The position numbers were made by a program, and so were the translations under genes. A stretch of DNA of 64,000 nt from the NCBI GenBank assembly GCA_030824275.1, contig JAVBXY010000035.1, forward strand, positions 124,001 through 188,000, given 5' to 3'. How positions within the stretch are numbered: the first letter of the stretch is position 1; each line of letters starts with the position of its first letter. Shown one piece after another: positions 29,932-38,442 of this stretch. The stretch is from Rhodocyclaceae bacterium (lineage in GTDB: Bacteria; Pseudomonadota; Gammaproteobacteria; Burkholderiales; Rhodocyclaceae). The notes beneath the pieces were generated by a model. The model did no database searches. It saw only the letters and a program-made list of their open reading frames with translations, and was not told the origin of the DNA.

Positions 29932-30969
29932 TCAGGGCGCCGGATTGAAGTAGCGCAGGTGCAGCGCCTCGATTTCCTTCAGCACTGGCTCCGGCAACGT
30001 CAGAGCACAGGCGTCGATGTTCTCCTGCAACTGGGCCATGCTGGTCGCACCGATGATGGTGCTGGAGACGAACCAGCGCGAGGCAACGAAGGCCAGCGCC
30101 AGTTGCGTCGGCGTCAGACCGTGGCGCTTCGCCAGTTCGACATAGGCGGCGACCGCCGGCTGCACATTGAGCTTGGAATAGCGCTGACCGAAGCCCTCGA
30201 ACATGCTGATGCGCCCCTGGGCTTTCGGGTCGGCCAGATACTTGCCGGACAGCAGGCCGAAGGCCAGCGGCGAATAAGCCAGCAGGCCGATGTTCTCGCG
30301 ATGACCGATCTCGGCCAGGCCCATTTCCCAGGTGCGATTGAGCAGGTTGTAGGCGTTCTGCACCGAGATCACATTGGGTAAGCCGTGCTCCTTGGCCAAG
30401 CGCGAAAACTCCATCACGCCCCAGGGCGTCTCGTTGGACAGGCCGACGTGGCGCACCTTGCCTTCCTTGACCAGTTCCGCCAAAGCCTCCAGCGTTTCCC
30501 GCAGCGGCACGAAGTCCCGCTCCTTGGCGGCGTCGTACTGGTAGGCGCCAAAGATCGGCGTGTTGCGGTCGGGCCAGTGCAGCTGGTAGAGGTCCACGTA
30601 ATCCGTTTGCAGGCGCGACAGCGAAGCCTCGATGGCGGCGCGGATGTTCTTGCGGTCGAAAGCCAGTTCGCCGCCGCGTATCCACTTCATGGTCCGTCCC
30701 GGGCCGGCGATCTTGGTGGCGAGGACAATCTTGTCGCGGGCCTGCTTCTTCAGCCAACTGCCGATGTAGGTCTCGGTTTTGCCATAGCTCTCCGCATTGG
30801 GCGGCACGGAATACATTTCCGCCGTGTCGATGAAGTTGATGCCGCTGGCGAGGGCGTGATCGAGCTGGGCATGTGCATCGGCCTCGGTGTTCTGCGTGCC
30901 GAAGGTCATGGTGCCGAGGCAGACGGTGGACACGGAAAGATCGCTGCTGCCGAGGGTGGTGTATTTCAT
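29932..30969 (-). CDS. Aldo-keto reductase, Tas/YgdS-like
   Basis: 345-residue NADP(H)-dependent reductase with a TIM-barrel fold. The catalytic tetrad is visible: Asp in FIDTAEMYS, Tyr in the same segment, Lys in IVLATKIAG and His in LYQLHWPDRN. Length and the long SVPPNAESYGKTETYIG insertion match the Tas subgroup. The substrate is unknown. It ends one base before the exonuclease gene starts, so the two may be co-transcribed. It is divergent from the AsmA-like gene with a 76-base intergenic promoter region. Confidence 0.92.
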   Translation of the reverse strand: MKYTTLGSSDLSVSTVCLGTMTFGTQNTEADAHAQLDHALASGINFIDTAEMYSVPPNAESYGKTETYIGSWLKKQARDKIVLATKIAGPGRTMKWIRGGELAFDRKNIRAAIEASLSRLQTDYVDLYQLHWPDRNTPIFGAYQYDAAKERDFVPLRETLEALAELVKEGKVRHVGLSNETPWGVMEFSRLAKEHGLPNVISVQNAYNLLNRTWEMGLAEIGHRENIGLLAYSPLAFGLLSGKYLADPKAQGRISMFEGFGQRYSKLNVQPAVAAYVELAKRHGLTPTQLALAFVASRWFVSSTIIGATSMAQLQENIDACALTLPEPVLKEIEALHLRYFNPAP

Positions 30970-31045
30970 GGGGGCGCTGTTCCTGTTCTTTTCGTTGGAG
31001 GCGTTATTCTATGGCACTCGAAATTTACTGCCATCCCGTCCTGTC

Positions 31046-31750
31046 ATGAAAAAAATCATTCTTTCGCTTGCTCTTGTCATCTTCGCCGTGGTCGGAGGAG
31101 CGCTCTGGTGGCTGTCCGGAAATCTCGATGCAGTGGTGAAAAAGGCCATCGAGGTGCCGGCCAGCGAAATGACCAAGGCGCGGGTGGGCGTGGGCGAGGT
31201 GAAGATCGCTCCGGTGGACGGCAAGGGCGCCATCGGCGGGCTGGTCATCGGCAATCCGCCGGGCTTCAAGACGCCCCATTTGCTGAAGGCGGAACGCATC
31301 GAAGTGGAGATCGACATCGCGACTGTGACGAAGGACGTGGTGCTCGTCCGCCGCATCGCCGTGGTCGCCCCGGATGTGATCTACGAAAAGGGCGACACCA
31401 TGACCAACATCGACGCCATCCAGAAGAACATCGCCGCCTACCTCGGCCCCTCGGATACCAGCAAGCAGGGCAAGAAACTGATCGTCGAGGAACTCATCAT
31501 CCGCAATGCCAAGGCCCAGGCCAGTGCCGCCTTCATGGGCGGCAAGACGGTGACCGTGCCCCTGCCCGACATCACGCTGAAGAACGTCGGCCGCGCCAAG
31601 GGCGGCCTCACGCCCGGCGAACTGGGTCAGGAAGTCGCCGCCGCGCTGAAGGCGAAACTCACCAGCGCAGTCAGTTTCGACCGATTGATGAAATCCACCG
31701 GCGAAACCCTGGACAAGGCCGGCAGTGCGATCAAGGGCCTGTTCAAGTAG
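31046..31750 (+). CDS. AsmA/DUF748-like envelope protein
   Basis: 234-residue protein with an N-terminal membrane helix (about 4-24, IILSLALVIFAVVGGALWWL) and a periplasmic part with repeating beta segments (IGGLVIGNPPGFKTPHLL, IEVEIDIATV) typical of short AsmA or DUF748 relatives. The motif GNPPGF is common in that group. Larger AsmA proteins help lipid traffic or envelope assembly; no function is known for this small form. Start at 31046 (MKKIIL). Its stop is followed at once by a GTCG-containing inverted-repeat region with a dispersed repeat copy. Confidence 0.8.
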   Translation: MKKIILSLALVIFAVVGGALWWLSGNLDAVVKKAIEVPASEMTKARVGVGEVKIAPVDGKGAIGGLVIGNPPGFKTPHLLKAERIEVEIDIATVTKDVVLVRRIAVVAPDVIYEKGDTMTNIDAIQKNIAAYLGPSDTSKQGKKLIVEELIIRNAKAQASAAFMGGKTVTVPLPDITLKNVGRAKGGLTPGELGQEVAAALKAKLTSAVSFDRLMKSTGETLDKAGSAIKGLFK

Positions 31751-31763
31751 AAAGTCGCCGCAT

Positions 31764-31788
31764 CGCCGTACCACCAGCGCCGACTTTT
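31764..31788 (-). repeat. Dispersed bipartite repeat copy (intergenic, convergent)
   Basis: Minus-strand copy: AAAA, GTCGGCGCTG, spacer GTGGT, ACGGCG; both blocks perfect. It fills most of the 46-base space between two convergent genes. AAAGTCG at 31751-31757 forms an inverted pair with its CGACTTT. Confidence 0.88.
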
Positions 31789-31796
31789 CTCGGCAC

Positions 31797-33338
31797 TCAA
31801 GGAATGTTGATGGTCGCGGTGGCGTTCTGGCTGCCGCCGCCGGGGACCGTGGTGTCGGTATAGGTCACGGTGATCGGCGAGCAGGTCGGGCCTACTCCGA
31901 TGTTGATGTCGATCCTGCCGTTGCCGGCGGCCGGGGTGCCGGTAAGATGGAATTCCGATGTCGGCGTATTTTTGAACACGCGCTTGAAGACGCCCGAGGA
32001 AACAGCCGGGATGCTGAAGGTTTCCACGTCGCCGGCAGCATTGGTGATTTTCACGCTGACGCTGGTGGCGCCGGCCTTGTCGGGATCGGTCACCGTCACC
32101 GGCATCTGCAAGCTTGCCAGGGGCGCAATGCCATTCGCTATGTTGAAGCAGGTATAAGGCAGGGATGCGCTGACGGTCGCCAGCGTGGGGCTTGTGGCGG
32201 ATGTCACTGCCGCCACAGGCTTGAAGGGATTGCCACCAGTAATGCCCGCCAAACCCCAGCCGCCGGCGCTCTTGTGCATCAGGAAAGTGCCCTGCCCGGT
32301 TTCAAGCTGAGGCGTGTAATTGGGCAGCAGCAGGCAGCGCTTTTCCCAGGTGGCCTGGACGACGGCGAGATCCTTGCCGCCCTGGGCCTGCACGTTGCTC
32401 AGGTTGAAGCGCATATGCTTGCAGCGGGTGCTGTCGGCGAGAATGTCGTCGAGCATCTTCTGGTAGCCGATCATCGACGGCGACAGCTTGCGCCGGAAAT
32501 GGTCGAGATCGCCGCGTTCATAGGCCCGCAGGTGTTCGTCGAGGGCGAGCCGGGCATCGCGGCCGCCATCGGTATCACCACCACGTCCCTTGTCTTCCTT
32601 TTTTGGGCGCGCGCCGCTTTCCTTGCGGCGATCTTCCAGACGTTGCGGTGCTGCCGTTTCGGCATCGGCCTTTTTCTTCTCGATGGCGGCCTCGTTGCGC
32701 GTCGGCACGAAGAAGGCCGGCACCTTGGGCAGGACCGTCGGCGGAATCGTCCCGCGCGGTGCGAAGCCGGCTTGTCCCGGTGCGATGTCGATCTTGCCGA
32801 AGGGCGTATCCAGCAGAGTGCCGCCTTCGTTGACCTTGTCGTAGGTGCCGGCCTCCGGGCCTTCGTCGATGACCAGCGGCTCGTGGTCGGTGCCGCGAAT
32901 GCCGATGGTCGCCGTCGCCGTCTTCACGGCATAGCTGCGGGCATTGGTCTTGCCGATCCAGCCGGTGACGGAACGGAAGCTGCCCTTGAGCAGGCGCAGT
33001 ACCGCATGATCCGCGTCACCGCCATCGGCCTGATAGGCGTCGATCTTCAGCCGGGTGTTGCGGCGCAGGGCCAGCAGGCCGCTGTCGTCGGTGCGCACAT
33101 GCACTTCGCCATCACTGCCCGTCACCACGGTATCGCCTACTTCGACGCGCTCCCCCGCCTTGAGCAAGCGGGTTTCGCCGCCGGCCGTGGTCAGGCTGGC
33201 CGTCCCTTCGACGAAGTCCACCGTGCCACGGGCATGAACGACACCACCGACGGCGGCCGCGAGCACTACCGATATCCACGCTGCAAATCTATTTACGCTC
33301 ATCGCATCACTCATTCGTTTGGAAGATCGCTGCATCAC
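31797..33338 (-). CDS. FecR-domain envelope protein
   Basis: 513-residue exported protein. Order: signal peptide (ending about VVHARG, residue 38), FecR-type domain (about 40-150, with VEVGDTVVTGSDGEVHVRTDD and ATATIGIRGTDHEP), a Pro/charged linker (about 205-275), a domain of about 110 residues shared with the upstream lipoprotein (about 278-395, LSPSMIGYQKML to GITGGNPF) and a C-terminal Ig-like region. The FecR domain here is the periplasmic LysM-like sensor form with no transmembrane anchor visible. The start is fixed by an ATGA overlap with the lipoprotein stop. Last gene of the sigma-54 operon; ligand unknown. Confidence 0.85.
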   Translation of the reverse strand: MMQRSSKRMSDAMSVNRFAAWISVVLAAAVGGVVHARGTVDFVEGTASLTTAGGETRLLKAGERVEVGDTVVTGSDGEVHVRTDDSGLLALRRNTRLKIDAYQADGGDADHAVLRLLKGSFRSVTGWIGKTNARSYAVKTATATIGIRGTDHEPLVIDEGPEAGTYDKVNEGGTLLDTPFGKIDIAPGQAGFAPRGTIPPTVLPKVPAFFVPTRNEAAIEKKKADAETAAPQRLEDRRKESGARPKKEDKGRGGDTDGGRDARLALDEHLRAYERGDLDHFRRKLSPSMIGYQKMLDDILADSTRCKHMRFNLSNVQAQGGKDLAVVQATWEKRCLLLPNYTPQLETGQGTFLMHKSAGGWGLAGITGGNPFKPVAAVTSATSPTLATVSASLPYTCFNIANGIAPLASLQMPVTVTDPDKAGATSVSVKITNAAGDVETFSIPAVSSGVFKRVFKNTPTSEFHLTGTPAAGNGRIDINIGVGPTCSPITVTYTDTTVPGGGSQNATATINIP

Positions 33339-33802
33339 GGCAGGGGAAAATCAAAGGGATTGTCGCCGGACAAACCCTCAAGACGCCAAGAATCGTGCTG
33401 TCGGCCGAAAACAAAATTGCTGCGCCCTTCGCGCAACTGGGCCAGTCCCGTGCCGACTTGTATCCAGCGCGCCTCCCATTCGACGTGAAGATTGATGCTA
33501 AAGGCATCTCTGGTCAGTTCCGCCGAACGCAGATGGAAACGTAGCTGGAGACGGCGGCCAGGCTGGGCACGCACAGCAGTCATCAGCTTGCCAAATCCCA
33601 CCAGCCTCGGACTGAGCATGTCCTGCACGGTATGCTCGTCACCCGTGCTGTAACTGTCGAGCAGCCGCTGCACCATCACATGGACATCAACGAGGGAAAG
33701 CTCTCCGGCACCAATCACCGGCGCCGCTGAAGTACGACACGCGCTGAGCAGCAGGCCACTGCTAAGGGCCATCACGACAAGAATCAAACGAAATGCCTTC
33801 AT
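33335..33802 (-). CDS. Lipoprotein sharing a domain with the FecR protein
   Basis: 155-residue lipoprotein (lipobox SGLLLSAC, Cys about 22). The mature part is one alpha+beta domain: helices with LLDSYSTGDEHTVQDMLSPR then strands ending WRLEGLSGDNPFDF. It aligns by eye with residues about 278-395 of the downstream FecR protein (Y-x-x-GD, LSP-x-x-x-G, W-x-R, QL-x-x-G, W-x-L-x-G-x-x-G-x-NPF). The fold looks like an NTF2/SnoaL-type cone, but that is inference. It overlaps the FecR gene by 4 bases and follows the outer-membrane gene by 7. Confidence 0.8.
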   Translation of the reverse strand: MKAFRLILVVMALSSGLLLSACRTSAAPVIGAGELSLVDVHVMVQRLLDSYSTGDEHTVQDMLSPRLVGFGKLMTAVRAQPGRRLQLRFHLRSAELTRDAFSINLHVEWEARWIQVGTGLAQLREGRSNFVFGRQHDSWRLEGLSGDNPFDFPLP

Positions 33803-33809
33803 CGCTACC

Positions 33810-35534
33810 TCAGAATTGATAGGTGAGTTGCAGGCCGGCCACATGTTCGCGCACTGCCAGGGCGAGTACGCCGATGTTGCGCCGCAGATCGCGATAGTAG
33901 AGCTTGAGGCTGCTCTTTTCCGCCAGCGGCCGCGAGGCTTCCAGTTGCACACCGCGCTGATGCAGATCGGGCTGACCAAAGGCCTGAGTCAGCAGGCCCT
34001 GCGTCAGGTTCAGGGACAGCGTGCCCCAACCATTGCGCCGGGCATTCAGACTGAGGGCATAGCTGACGTCGCGGACATCCACGTTGCCGGCCATGTGCTG
34101 CGTGCGATGCGCACCGTTGAAGCCGACATCAATGCCCCAGGTGGCTGGCGTCGCATCGTTGGCGTCGTCGAAATTGCGCGTGATACCGACCTGCCAGGTT
34201 TCCGCATCCGAATCGCTGGTCGGTGCAGCGGCGCTGCGCGTATTGGTGATGCCGTAACCGAGTGAGGTGGACAGGCCGGGGCGGTTGTAGTTGAAGCTAC
34301 CGGCGGTCTGGAGATTGCGGGTCAGGAAGCCCAGCGGATCGCGCGTCCGCGCGTCGTTGCGGGACAGGGCGAGACCCAGGCCCGGCAAGTTTTCGCCGAA
34401 GCTGAAGTTAAGTCGCAAACCGTCGGACAGGGTGCGGGTAGCGGTGCCGAGCGTGTTGGTTGCCAGCAGCGGGACGCTCCGGCTGTCACGGGTTTCGATG
34501 CCAAGGGTCAGCCAGGAAGCGGCGGTCCAGTCGCCGGCGCCATAGGCTTCGGTGATGCCTGACTGGACCATGGCCGACAGGCTGGCATAGCGCGGATCGA
34601 TACGATGCCAGCCGCCGCGCAGGGACAGGCTGTCATTGCGCCAGGCACCGTCGAGCAGTTCGGCGCCACCGGCCATGCCTTCCTGGCCGCGCACCTGCTG
34701 CCAGCCGCGAGCAGCCTCTCCGCTCAACGACAGATTGCCCTCCTGGAACTGGAAACCAGCGCTGCGGGAACTGATCCGCGCCGGGTTGAGCACGGCAATC
34801 AGGTCGGGATTGGTGACGCTGCCCTCGCGGTCGGCACCGGTCTGGCGGGTGGCGTACAACTTCAGGGCCTGGCTCCAGGCATATTCGGCTTTGATGCCCT
34901 TGGTATCGCGCAGAAATTGGTTACGCAGTACGCCGCCCTCCAGCGCTTCCCAACTTTCAGCAACGGTACCAAGGTAGGCCTGGAGGCTGAGATCGCCGAA
35001 GCGATAGCTGCCAAGACCGCCTCGCGCGGCCAGCGCCGAACCGAGACTGGAAAAATTCGGCGCCACGTCGCCAAAGGCAAACTGGTACTGGCTGGCAGTA
35101 ACGCCGGCCTGAAGATTATTGATCTGTCGCGGCCGGTTCATCACCGCCACATCGTTGGCGTGGGTAGTGGCGAACTGGAAATGGGCCTGCGCATCCGCCG
35201 TGGTTTTCATGCGGAAATCCCCCTGCGTCTGGAGCCGATAGTAGTCGCCGGCTTGCATCGCCGTCAGGGCTGGATTCACCGTCTCGACTTTGACCTCGTA
35301 GCTGTCTGCGGTGACACCGGCGGTCCACTCCAACCGGGAAGTACCACTTTCAGTCGGCACCAAAGTAGGCACCGGGCCGCCGCCGGCCTTGGCCTGCCAG
35401 GCATCGACAGCCTGGGCATTGCCGCCGTCCGCGCCTTGGGCTAAGGCCGTAGCCAATGTGGATACGGTTCCCAGGGCGATGCCCAGGCGCAAAGTCTTGG
35501 CAAGGGGAAAACCAGATAAATACATCGTCATCAT
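33810..35534 (-). CDS. Outer-membrane beta-barrel protein
   Basis: About 574 residues from the start at 35534 (MMTMYLSGF; 35531 and 35525 are alternatives, none with a clear SD). A signal peptide ends near TALAQG; the rest is alternating hydrophobic/polar strands with many aromatic ends, and the last residues LQLTYQF give the C-terminal Phe recognised by the Bam machinery. No plug domain or TonB box, so not a receptor of the FecA type. It could be a porin-like or surface barrel of 16 or more strands. It follows the kinase gene by 17 bases and precedes the lipoprotein by 7. Confidence 0.82.
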   Translation of the reverse strand: MMTMYLSGFPLAKTLRLGIALGTVSTLATALAQGADGGNAQAVDAWQAKAGGGPVPTLVPTESGTSRLEWTAGVTADSYEVKVETVNPALTAMQAGDYYRLQTQGDFRMKTTADAQAHFQFATTHANDVAVMNRPRQINNLQAGVTASQYQFAFGDVAPNFSSLGSALAARGGLGSYRFGDLSLQAYLGTVAESWEALEGGVLRNQFLRDTKGIKAEYAWSQALKLYATRQTGADREGSVTNPDLIAVLNPARISSRSAGFQFQEGNLSLSGEAARGWQQVRGQEGMAGGAELLDGAWRNDSLSLRGGWHRIDPRYASLSAMVQSGITEAYGAGDWTAASWLTLGIETRDSRSVPLLATNTLGTATRTLSDGLRLNFSFGENLPGLGLALSRNDARTRDPLGFLTRNLQTAGSFNYNRPGLSTSLGYGITNTRSAAAPTSDSDAETWQVGITRNFDDANDATPATWGIDVGFNGAHRTQHMAGNVDVRDVSYALSLNARRNGWGTLSLNLTQGLLTQAFGQPDLHQRGVQLEASRPLAEKSSLKLYYRDLRRNIGVLALAVREHVAGLQLTYQF

Positions 35535-35551
35535 CGCTATCAAAAATCGGG

Positions 35552-36829
35552 TCAATCGGGTCGGTAGGGAATCTGCACGGTGAAGCCGGTCCCGACGCCG
35601 GGAGCGCTGCTGCACGCGACACGACCACCATGGCGCTCCGCCGCGCGACGGACAATCGACAAACCAAGCCCGGTGCCCGGTATCTGACCGACATTGCTGC
35701 CACGGAAAAAGGTGTCAAACAGGTGCACCTTCTCGCCCTCGGTTACGCCAATGCCCTGGTCGAGCACCTCGAACACGGTTTCTCCGTCGTTCAGCGCGAG
35801 ATCGAGACGAACTTCACTTCCCGGCGCGGAATACTTGATCGCGTTGGCCAGCAGATTGGTGAGTATCTGCCGCAGCAGATTGGCATCGAAGGCCCGCACC
35901 GGATGCCGCCCCGTCACCGAAAGCAGGATGACGTGACTGCCTCGTGAGGACATTTCCATTTCCGCCACCACATCGCGGCAGAACTTCTCCACGTCCAGCG
36001 GCATCGGCGAATAACCGTGGCGACCAGAATCCATGCGCCCGATGGTCAGCACCTGATCGAGCAGCACGGTCATGCGCCCGACGGCGACCTGGATGTCGCC
36101 AATGATCTGCCGACGCTCTTCCAGGCCGAGACGATCCCAGTAGCCAGTGAGCAGGTCGGCGGCGGAGAGTATCGTCGCCAGCGGCGTGCGGAATTCGTGA
36201 GAGGTCACGGAGATGAAACGCATCTTGAGTTCGGACAGTTCGCGCTCGCTCACCAGTGATCGCGTGGCCGACTCTTCCCGTTCGCGCAGTTCGGCGTGGG
36301 CCGCCTGAAGCTCGGCCAGGGCGTTCTGGAGTTCGCTGCGGGAGGCATTGAGTTGCGCACCGCGCGCATCGACCCGAGCTTCCAGCTCCTGGTTGAGGTT
36401 GCGCAAGGATTCCTCGGCGCCACACCGTGCCGTCATGTCACGCGAGACCACCACCACGTAGTCGACCTGGCCACCCAGACCGATCACCACATCCGAACGG
36501 GATTCGAAATGCCGGGTCAGTCCATCGACGCCAATGAAGCGGTATTCGGCCCGCTCGCCGATGCCACTGGTGACGACCCGTTCGAAAACCTCGCGTATCC
36601 GCGCCCGGTCATCGACGTGAATGCCGGCGAAGGTATCGCTACCCCGAGCCGCGCCGGCTTCACCGAGGATCGCAACGAAGGCCGGATTGGCGTAGAGCCG
36701 GCAGCCGTCCCGATCCACCAGGGAGATCAAATCCCCACCGTGCTCGGCGATCATGCGCAAATGCAATTCGCTGCCCGATGGCGACGGCATGTCCTGATCG
36801 ACCAGGCGGATGTCGGCGGTGCACGGCAT
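35552..36829 (-). CDS. PAS-domain sensor histidine kinase
   Basis: About 425 residues. PAS domain (about 20-135), a coiled-coil linker (about 140-205), HisKA with the phosphoacceptor in VTSHEFRTPLATILSA and a HATPase domain with N box NLLANAIKYS, G1 DQGIGV and G2 GTGLGLSIV. No membrane helix, so cytoplasmic. The start at 36829 is chosen because it overlaps the stop of a 13-codon leader frame (TGATG); a longer start at 36922 falls inside the predicted sigma-54 promoter. First large gene of the sigma-54 operon and a probable partner of the NtrC-type regulator or the receivers encoded just upstream. Confidence 0.9.
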   Translation of the reverse strand: MPCTADIRLVDQDMPSPSGSELHLRMIAEHGGDLISLVDRDGCRLYANPAFVAILGEAGAARGSDTFAGIHVDDRARIREVFERVVTSGIGERAEYRFIGVDGLTRHFESRSDVVIGLGGQVDYVVVVSRDMTARCGAEESLRNLNQELEARVDARGAQLNASRSELQNALAELQAAHAELREREESATRSLVSERELSELKMRFISVTSHEFRTPLATILSAADLLTGYWDRLGLEERRQIIGDIQVAVGRMTVLLDQVLTIGRMDSGRHGYSPMPLDVEKFCRDVVAEMEMSSRGSHVILLSVTGRHPVRAFDANLLRQILTNLLANAIKYSAPGSEVRLDLALNDGETVFEVLDQGIGVTEGEKVHLFDTFFRGSNVGQIPGTGLGLSIVRRAAERHGGRVACSSAPGVGTGFTVQIPYRPD

Positions 36830-36870
36830 CAGCGTCTCCGCGTTCCGTGACGACGATGCTGGATGGACAT
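36829..36870 (-). CDS. 13-codon leader frame coupled to the kinase gene
   Basis: Encodes MSIQHRRHGTRRR. A strong SD (AAGGAG) lies 6 bases before its ATG, whereas the kinase ATG has none; the leader stop overlaps the kinase start as TGATG. Six of 13 residues are Arg or Lys-like (five Arg plus two His), including rare-type AGA. It could set kinase translation by coupling or by pausing. Confidence 0.55.
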   Translation of the reverse strand: MSIQHRRHGTRRR

Positions 36871-36911
36871 GGGGCTCTCCTTGGCTGCGCAGGTATGAAG
36901 CACCACCTATC

Positions 36912-36926
36912 GCAACAGCCATGCCA
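36912..36926 (-). promoter_or_regulatory. Predicted sigma-54 promoter (-24/-12)
   Basis: Minus strand reads TGGCATGGCTGTTGC, matching TGGCACG-N4-TTGC at all but one defined position, with correct GG-to-GC spacing. Expected start near 36900, about 30 bases before the leader frame. Inverted repeat CCATGAAT/ATTCATGG (36924-36952) overlaps the -24 side. Confidence 0.72.
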
Positions 36927-36980
36927 TGAATATTTACACAATAAATTCATGGGGTTAGGAATCAAGCCCCGCCCAAAAGA

Positions 36981-37018
36981 GATGAGCATGTGTTGGCTGG
37001 AGCCAACACATGCTCATC
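36981..37018. promoter_or_regulatory. 38-base palindrome, likely activator site 1
   Basis: Perfect 18-base arms (GATGAGCATGTGTTGGCT and its complement) around GG. Its centre contains GTTGG-CTGGAG-CCAAC (36992-37007), about 100 bases upstream of the predicted start, a normal place for an NtrC-type enhancer. No T-run follows, so it is not a terminator. Confidence 0.7.
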
Positions 37019-37028
37019 CTCCACCAAC

Positions 37029-37041
37029 CAACTCATTGATT
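37029..37041 (-). promoter_or_regulatory. IHF-like site
   Basis: Minus strand AATCAATGAGTTG fits the IHF consensus WATCAA-N4-TTR exactly. It lies between the two activator sites rather than between enhancer and promoter, so its role is uncertain. Confidence 0.35.
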
Positions 37042-37058
37042 CAAAATAAATAAATGGT

Positions 37059-37074
37059 GTTGGGAATTACCAAC
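37059..37074. promoter_or_regulatory. Likely activator site 2
   Basis: GTTGG-GAATTA-CCAAC: the same arms and the same 6-base spacing as the core of site 1, 67 bases further upstream (centre to centre). Confidence 0.6.
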
Positions 37075-37092
37075 GACGGCGAAAGGACGCCC

Positions 37093-38439
37093 TCAGGCCG
37101 TCTGTTTGAAACGCGCGGGCTCCAAACTGTGCCGGGCCAGCAGGGTATAGAAGTCGCTGCGATTGCGCTTGGCCAGACGCGCTGCCTGGCTGACATTGCC
37201 CTGGGTGATCTTGAGCAGGCGGGTCAGGTAGTCCCGCTCGAAATCGCGGCGGGCATCGTCGAAGGACGCCAGCTCCTCGCCGCCCCGCGTCACCGCCCGC
37301 TCCACCAGACTCAGCGGAATCAACGGCGTGGTGCTGAGGGCGACGCACTTCTCGACGGCATTGAAAATCTGCCGCACATTGCCGGGCCAGGGCGCCGCCA
37401 GCATCGCGTCCATGGCCTCGGGAGCGAAGCCGGTGACCTTCTTGCGGTACTTGTCCGCCAGTGCGGAAAGGAAATGCTGCGCCAGCAGGGGAATGTCTTC
37501 CGGGCGCTCGGACATCGGCGGCAGCACCAGGTTGACCACGTTCAGCCGGTAGTAGAGGTCCTCGCGGAAACTGCCGTTGCGGATCGACTCCTGCAAGTCC
37601 CGATGAGTCGCCGAGACGACCCGCACATCGACCGGCAACGCACGCGCGCCACCGACGGGCCGCAACTGCCGCTCCTGTAGCACGCGCAGCAGCTTGACCT
37701 GGAGGAAGACCGGCATGTCGCCGATCTCGTCGAGGAACACGGTACCGCCCTCGGCCTCGCGGAACAGACCGGGATGGTCCCGCATCGCGCCGGTGAAGGC
37801 GCCCTTGACGTGGCCAAAGAGTTCGGATTCGAGCAGGTTCTCCGGAATCGCACCGCAGTTGATGGCGACGAAGGGCGCATCGCGGCGATTGCTCATGTCG
37901 TGCAGGGTCTGCGCCAGGAGTTCCTTGCCGGTCCCGGTATCGCCGCCGATCAGGACGCTGGCATCGGTAGCGGCGACGGCCTGGGCCTCCTCGATCACGG
38001 CCCGCATGCGCGGGCTGCGGGTGATGATATTGGCCTCCCAGGGTTCGCTGCCGGCCGGCAGGGCCGGTGCACGCAGGGCCAGGGCGCGACTGATCTCGAT
38101 CAGCAGGGCCTTTTGCTCATAGGGTTTGGTCAGGTAGCCGAAAACGCCGCGCCGGGTGGCCTGGACGGCATCCGGAATCGTGCCGTGGGCCGTAAGGATG
38201 ATCACCGGTAGCAGGGGATAGCGCTGCCTCACCGCCTCGAACAGGGCCAGGCCATCCATGCCGCCCATGCGCAGGTCGGTGATCAGCAGGTCCGGCCGCT
38301 GCTCCTCGACCATCGCCAGCGCGGTTTCGCCGCTGTCGGCGGCACTGACCGCGAAACCTTCCTCGCGCAGCAAAATACCCAGCAGCTTGAGCAGCGTCGG
38401 ATCGTCGTCGACTATTTGGATGCGGGCAGGGTTCGTCAT
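37093..38439 (-). CDS. NtrC-family sigma-54 response regulator
   Basis: 448 residues. Receiver (1-120; acidic pocket IVDDDP, phospho-Asp in [10 protein letters not shown], Lys in YLTKPYEQ), AAA+ domain (about 140-375) with Walker [12 protein letters not shown], the sigma-54 contact loop GAFTGA in [13 protein letters not shown] and Walker [12 protein letters not shown], and a Fis-type helix-turn-helix (about 405-440, [23 protein letters not shown]). All parts needed for activation are intact. It resembles GlrR/QseF in the receiver. It lies immediately upstream of the predicted sigma-54 promoter and activator sites, so autologous control of the downstream operon is likely. Confidence 0.94.
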   Translation of the reverse strand: MTNPARIQIVDDDPTLLKLLGILLREEGFAVSAADSGETALAMVEEQRPDLLITDLRMGGMDGLALFEAVRQRYPLLPVIILTAHGTIPDAVQATRRGVFGYLTKPYEQKALLIEISRALALRAPALPAGSEPWEANIITRSPRMRAVIEEAQAVAATDASVLIGGDTGTGKELLAQTLHDMSNRRDAPFVAINCGAIPENLLESELFGHVKGAFTGAMRDHPGLFREAEGGTVFLDEIGDMPVFLQVKLLRVLQERQLRPVGGARALPVDVRVVSATHRDLQESIRNGSFREDLYYRLNVVNLVLPPMSERPEDIPLLAQHFLSALADKYRKKVTGFAPEAMDAMLAAPWPGNVRQIFNAVEKCVALSTTPLIPLSLVERAVTRGGEELASFDDARRDFERDYLTRLLKITQGNVSQAARLAKRNRSDFYTLLARHSLEPARFKQTA

Positions 38440-38442
38440 GAA

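Noticed and set aside
31751..31788. AAAGTCG...CGACTTT as a terminator for the AsmA-like gene
   Set aside because: Only seven pairs with a long loop and no proper T-run; better explained as part of the repeat copy.
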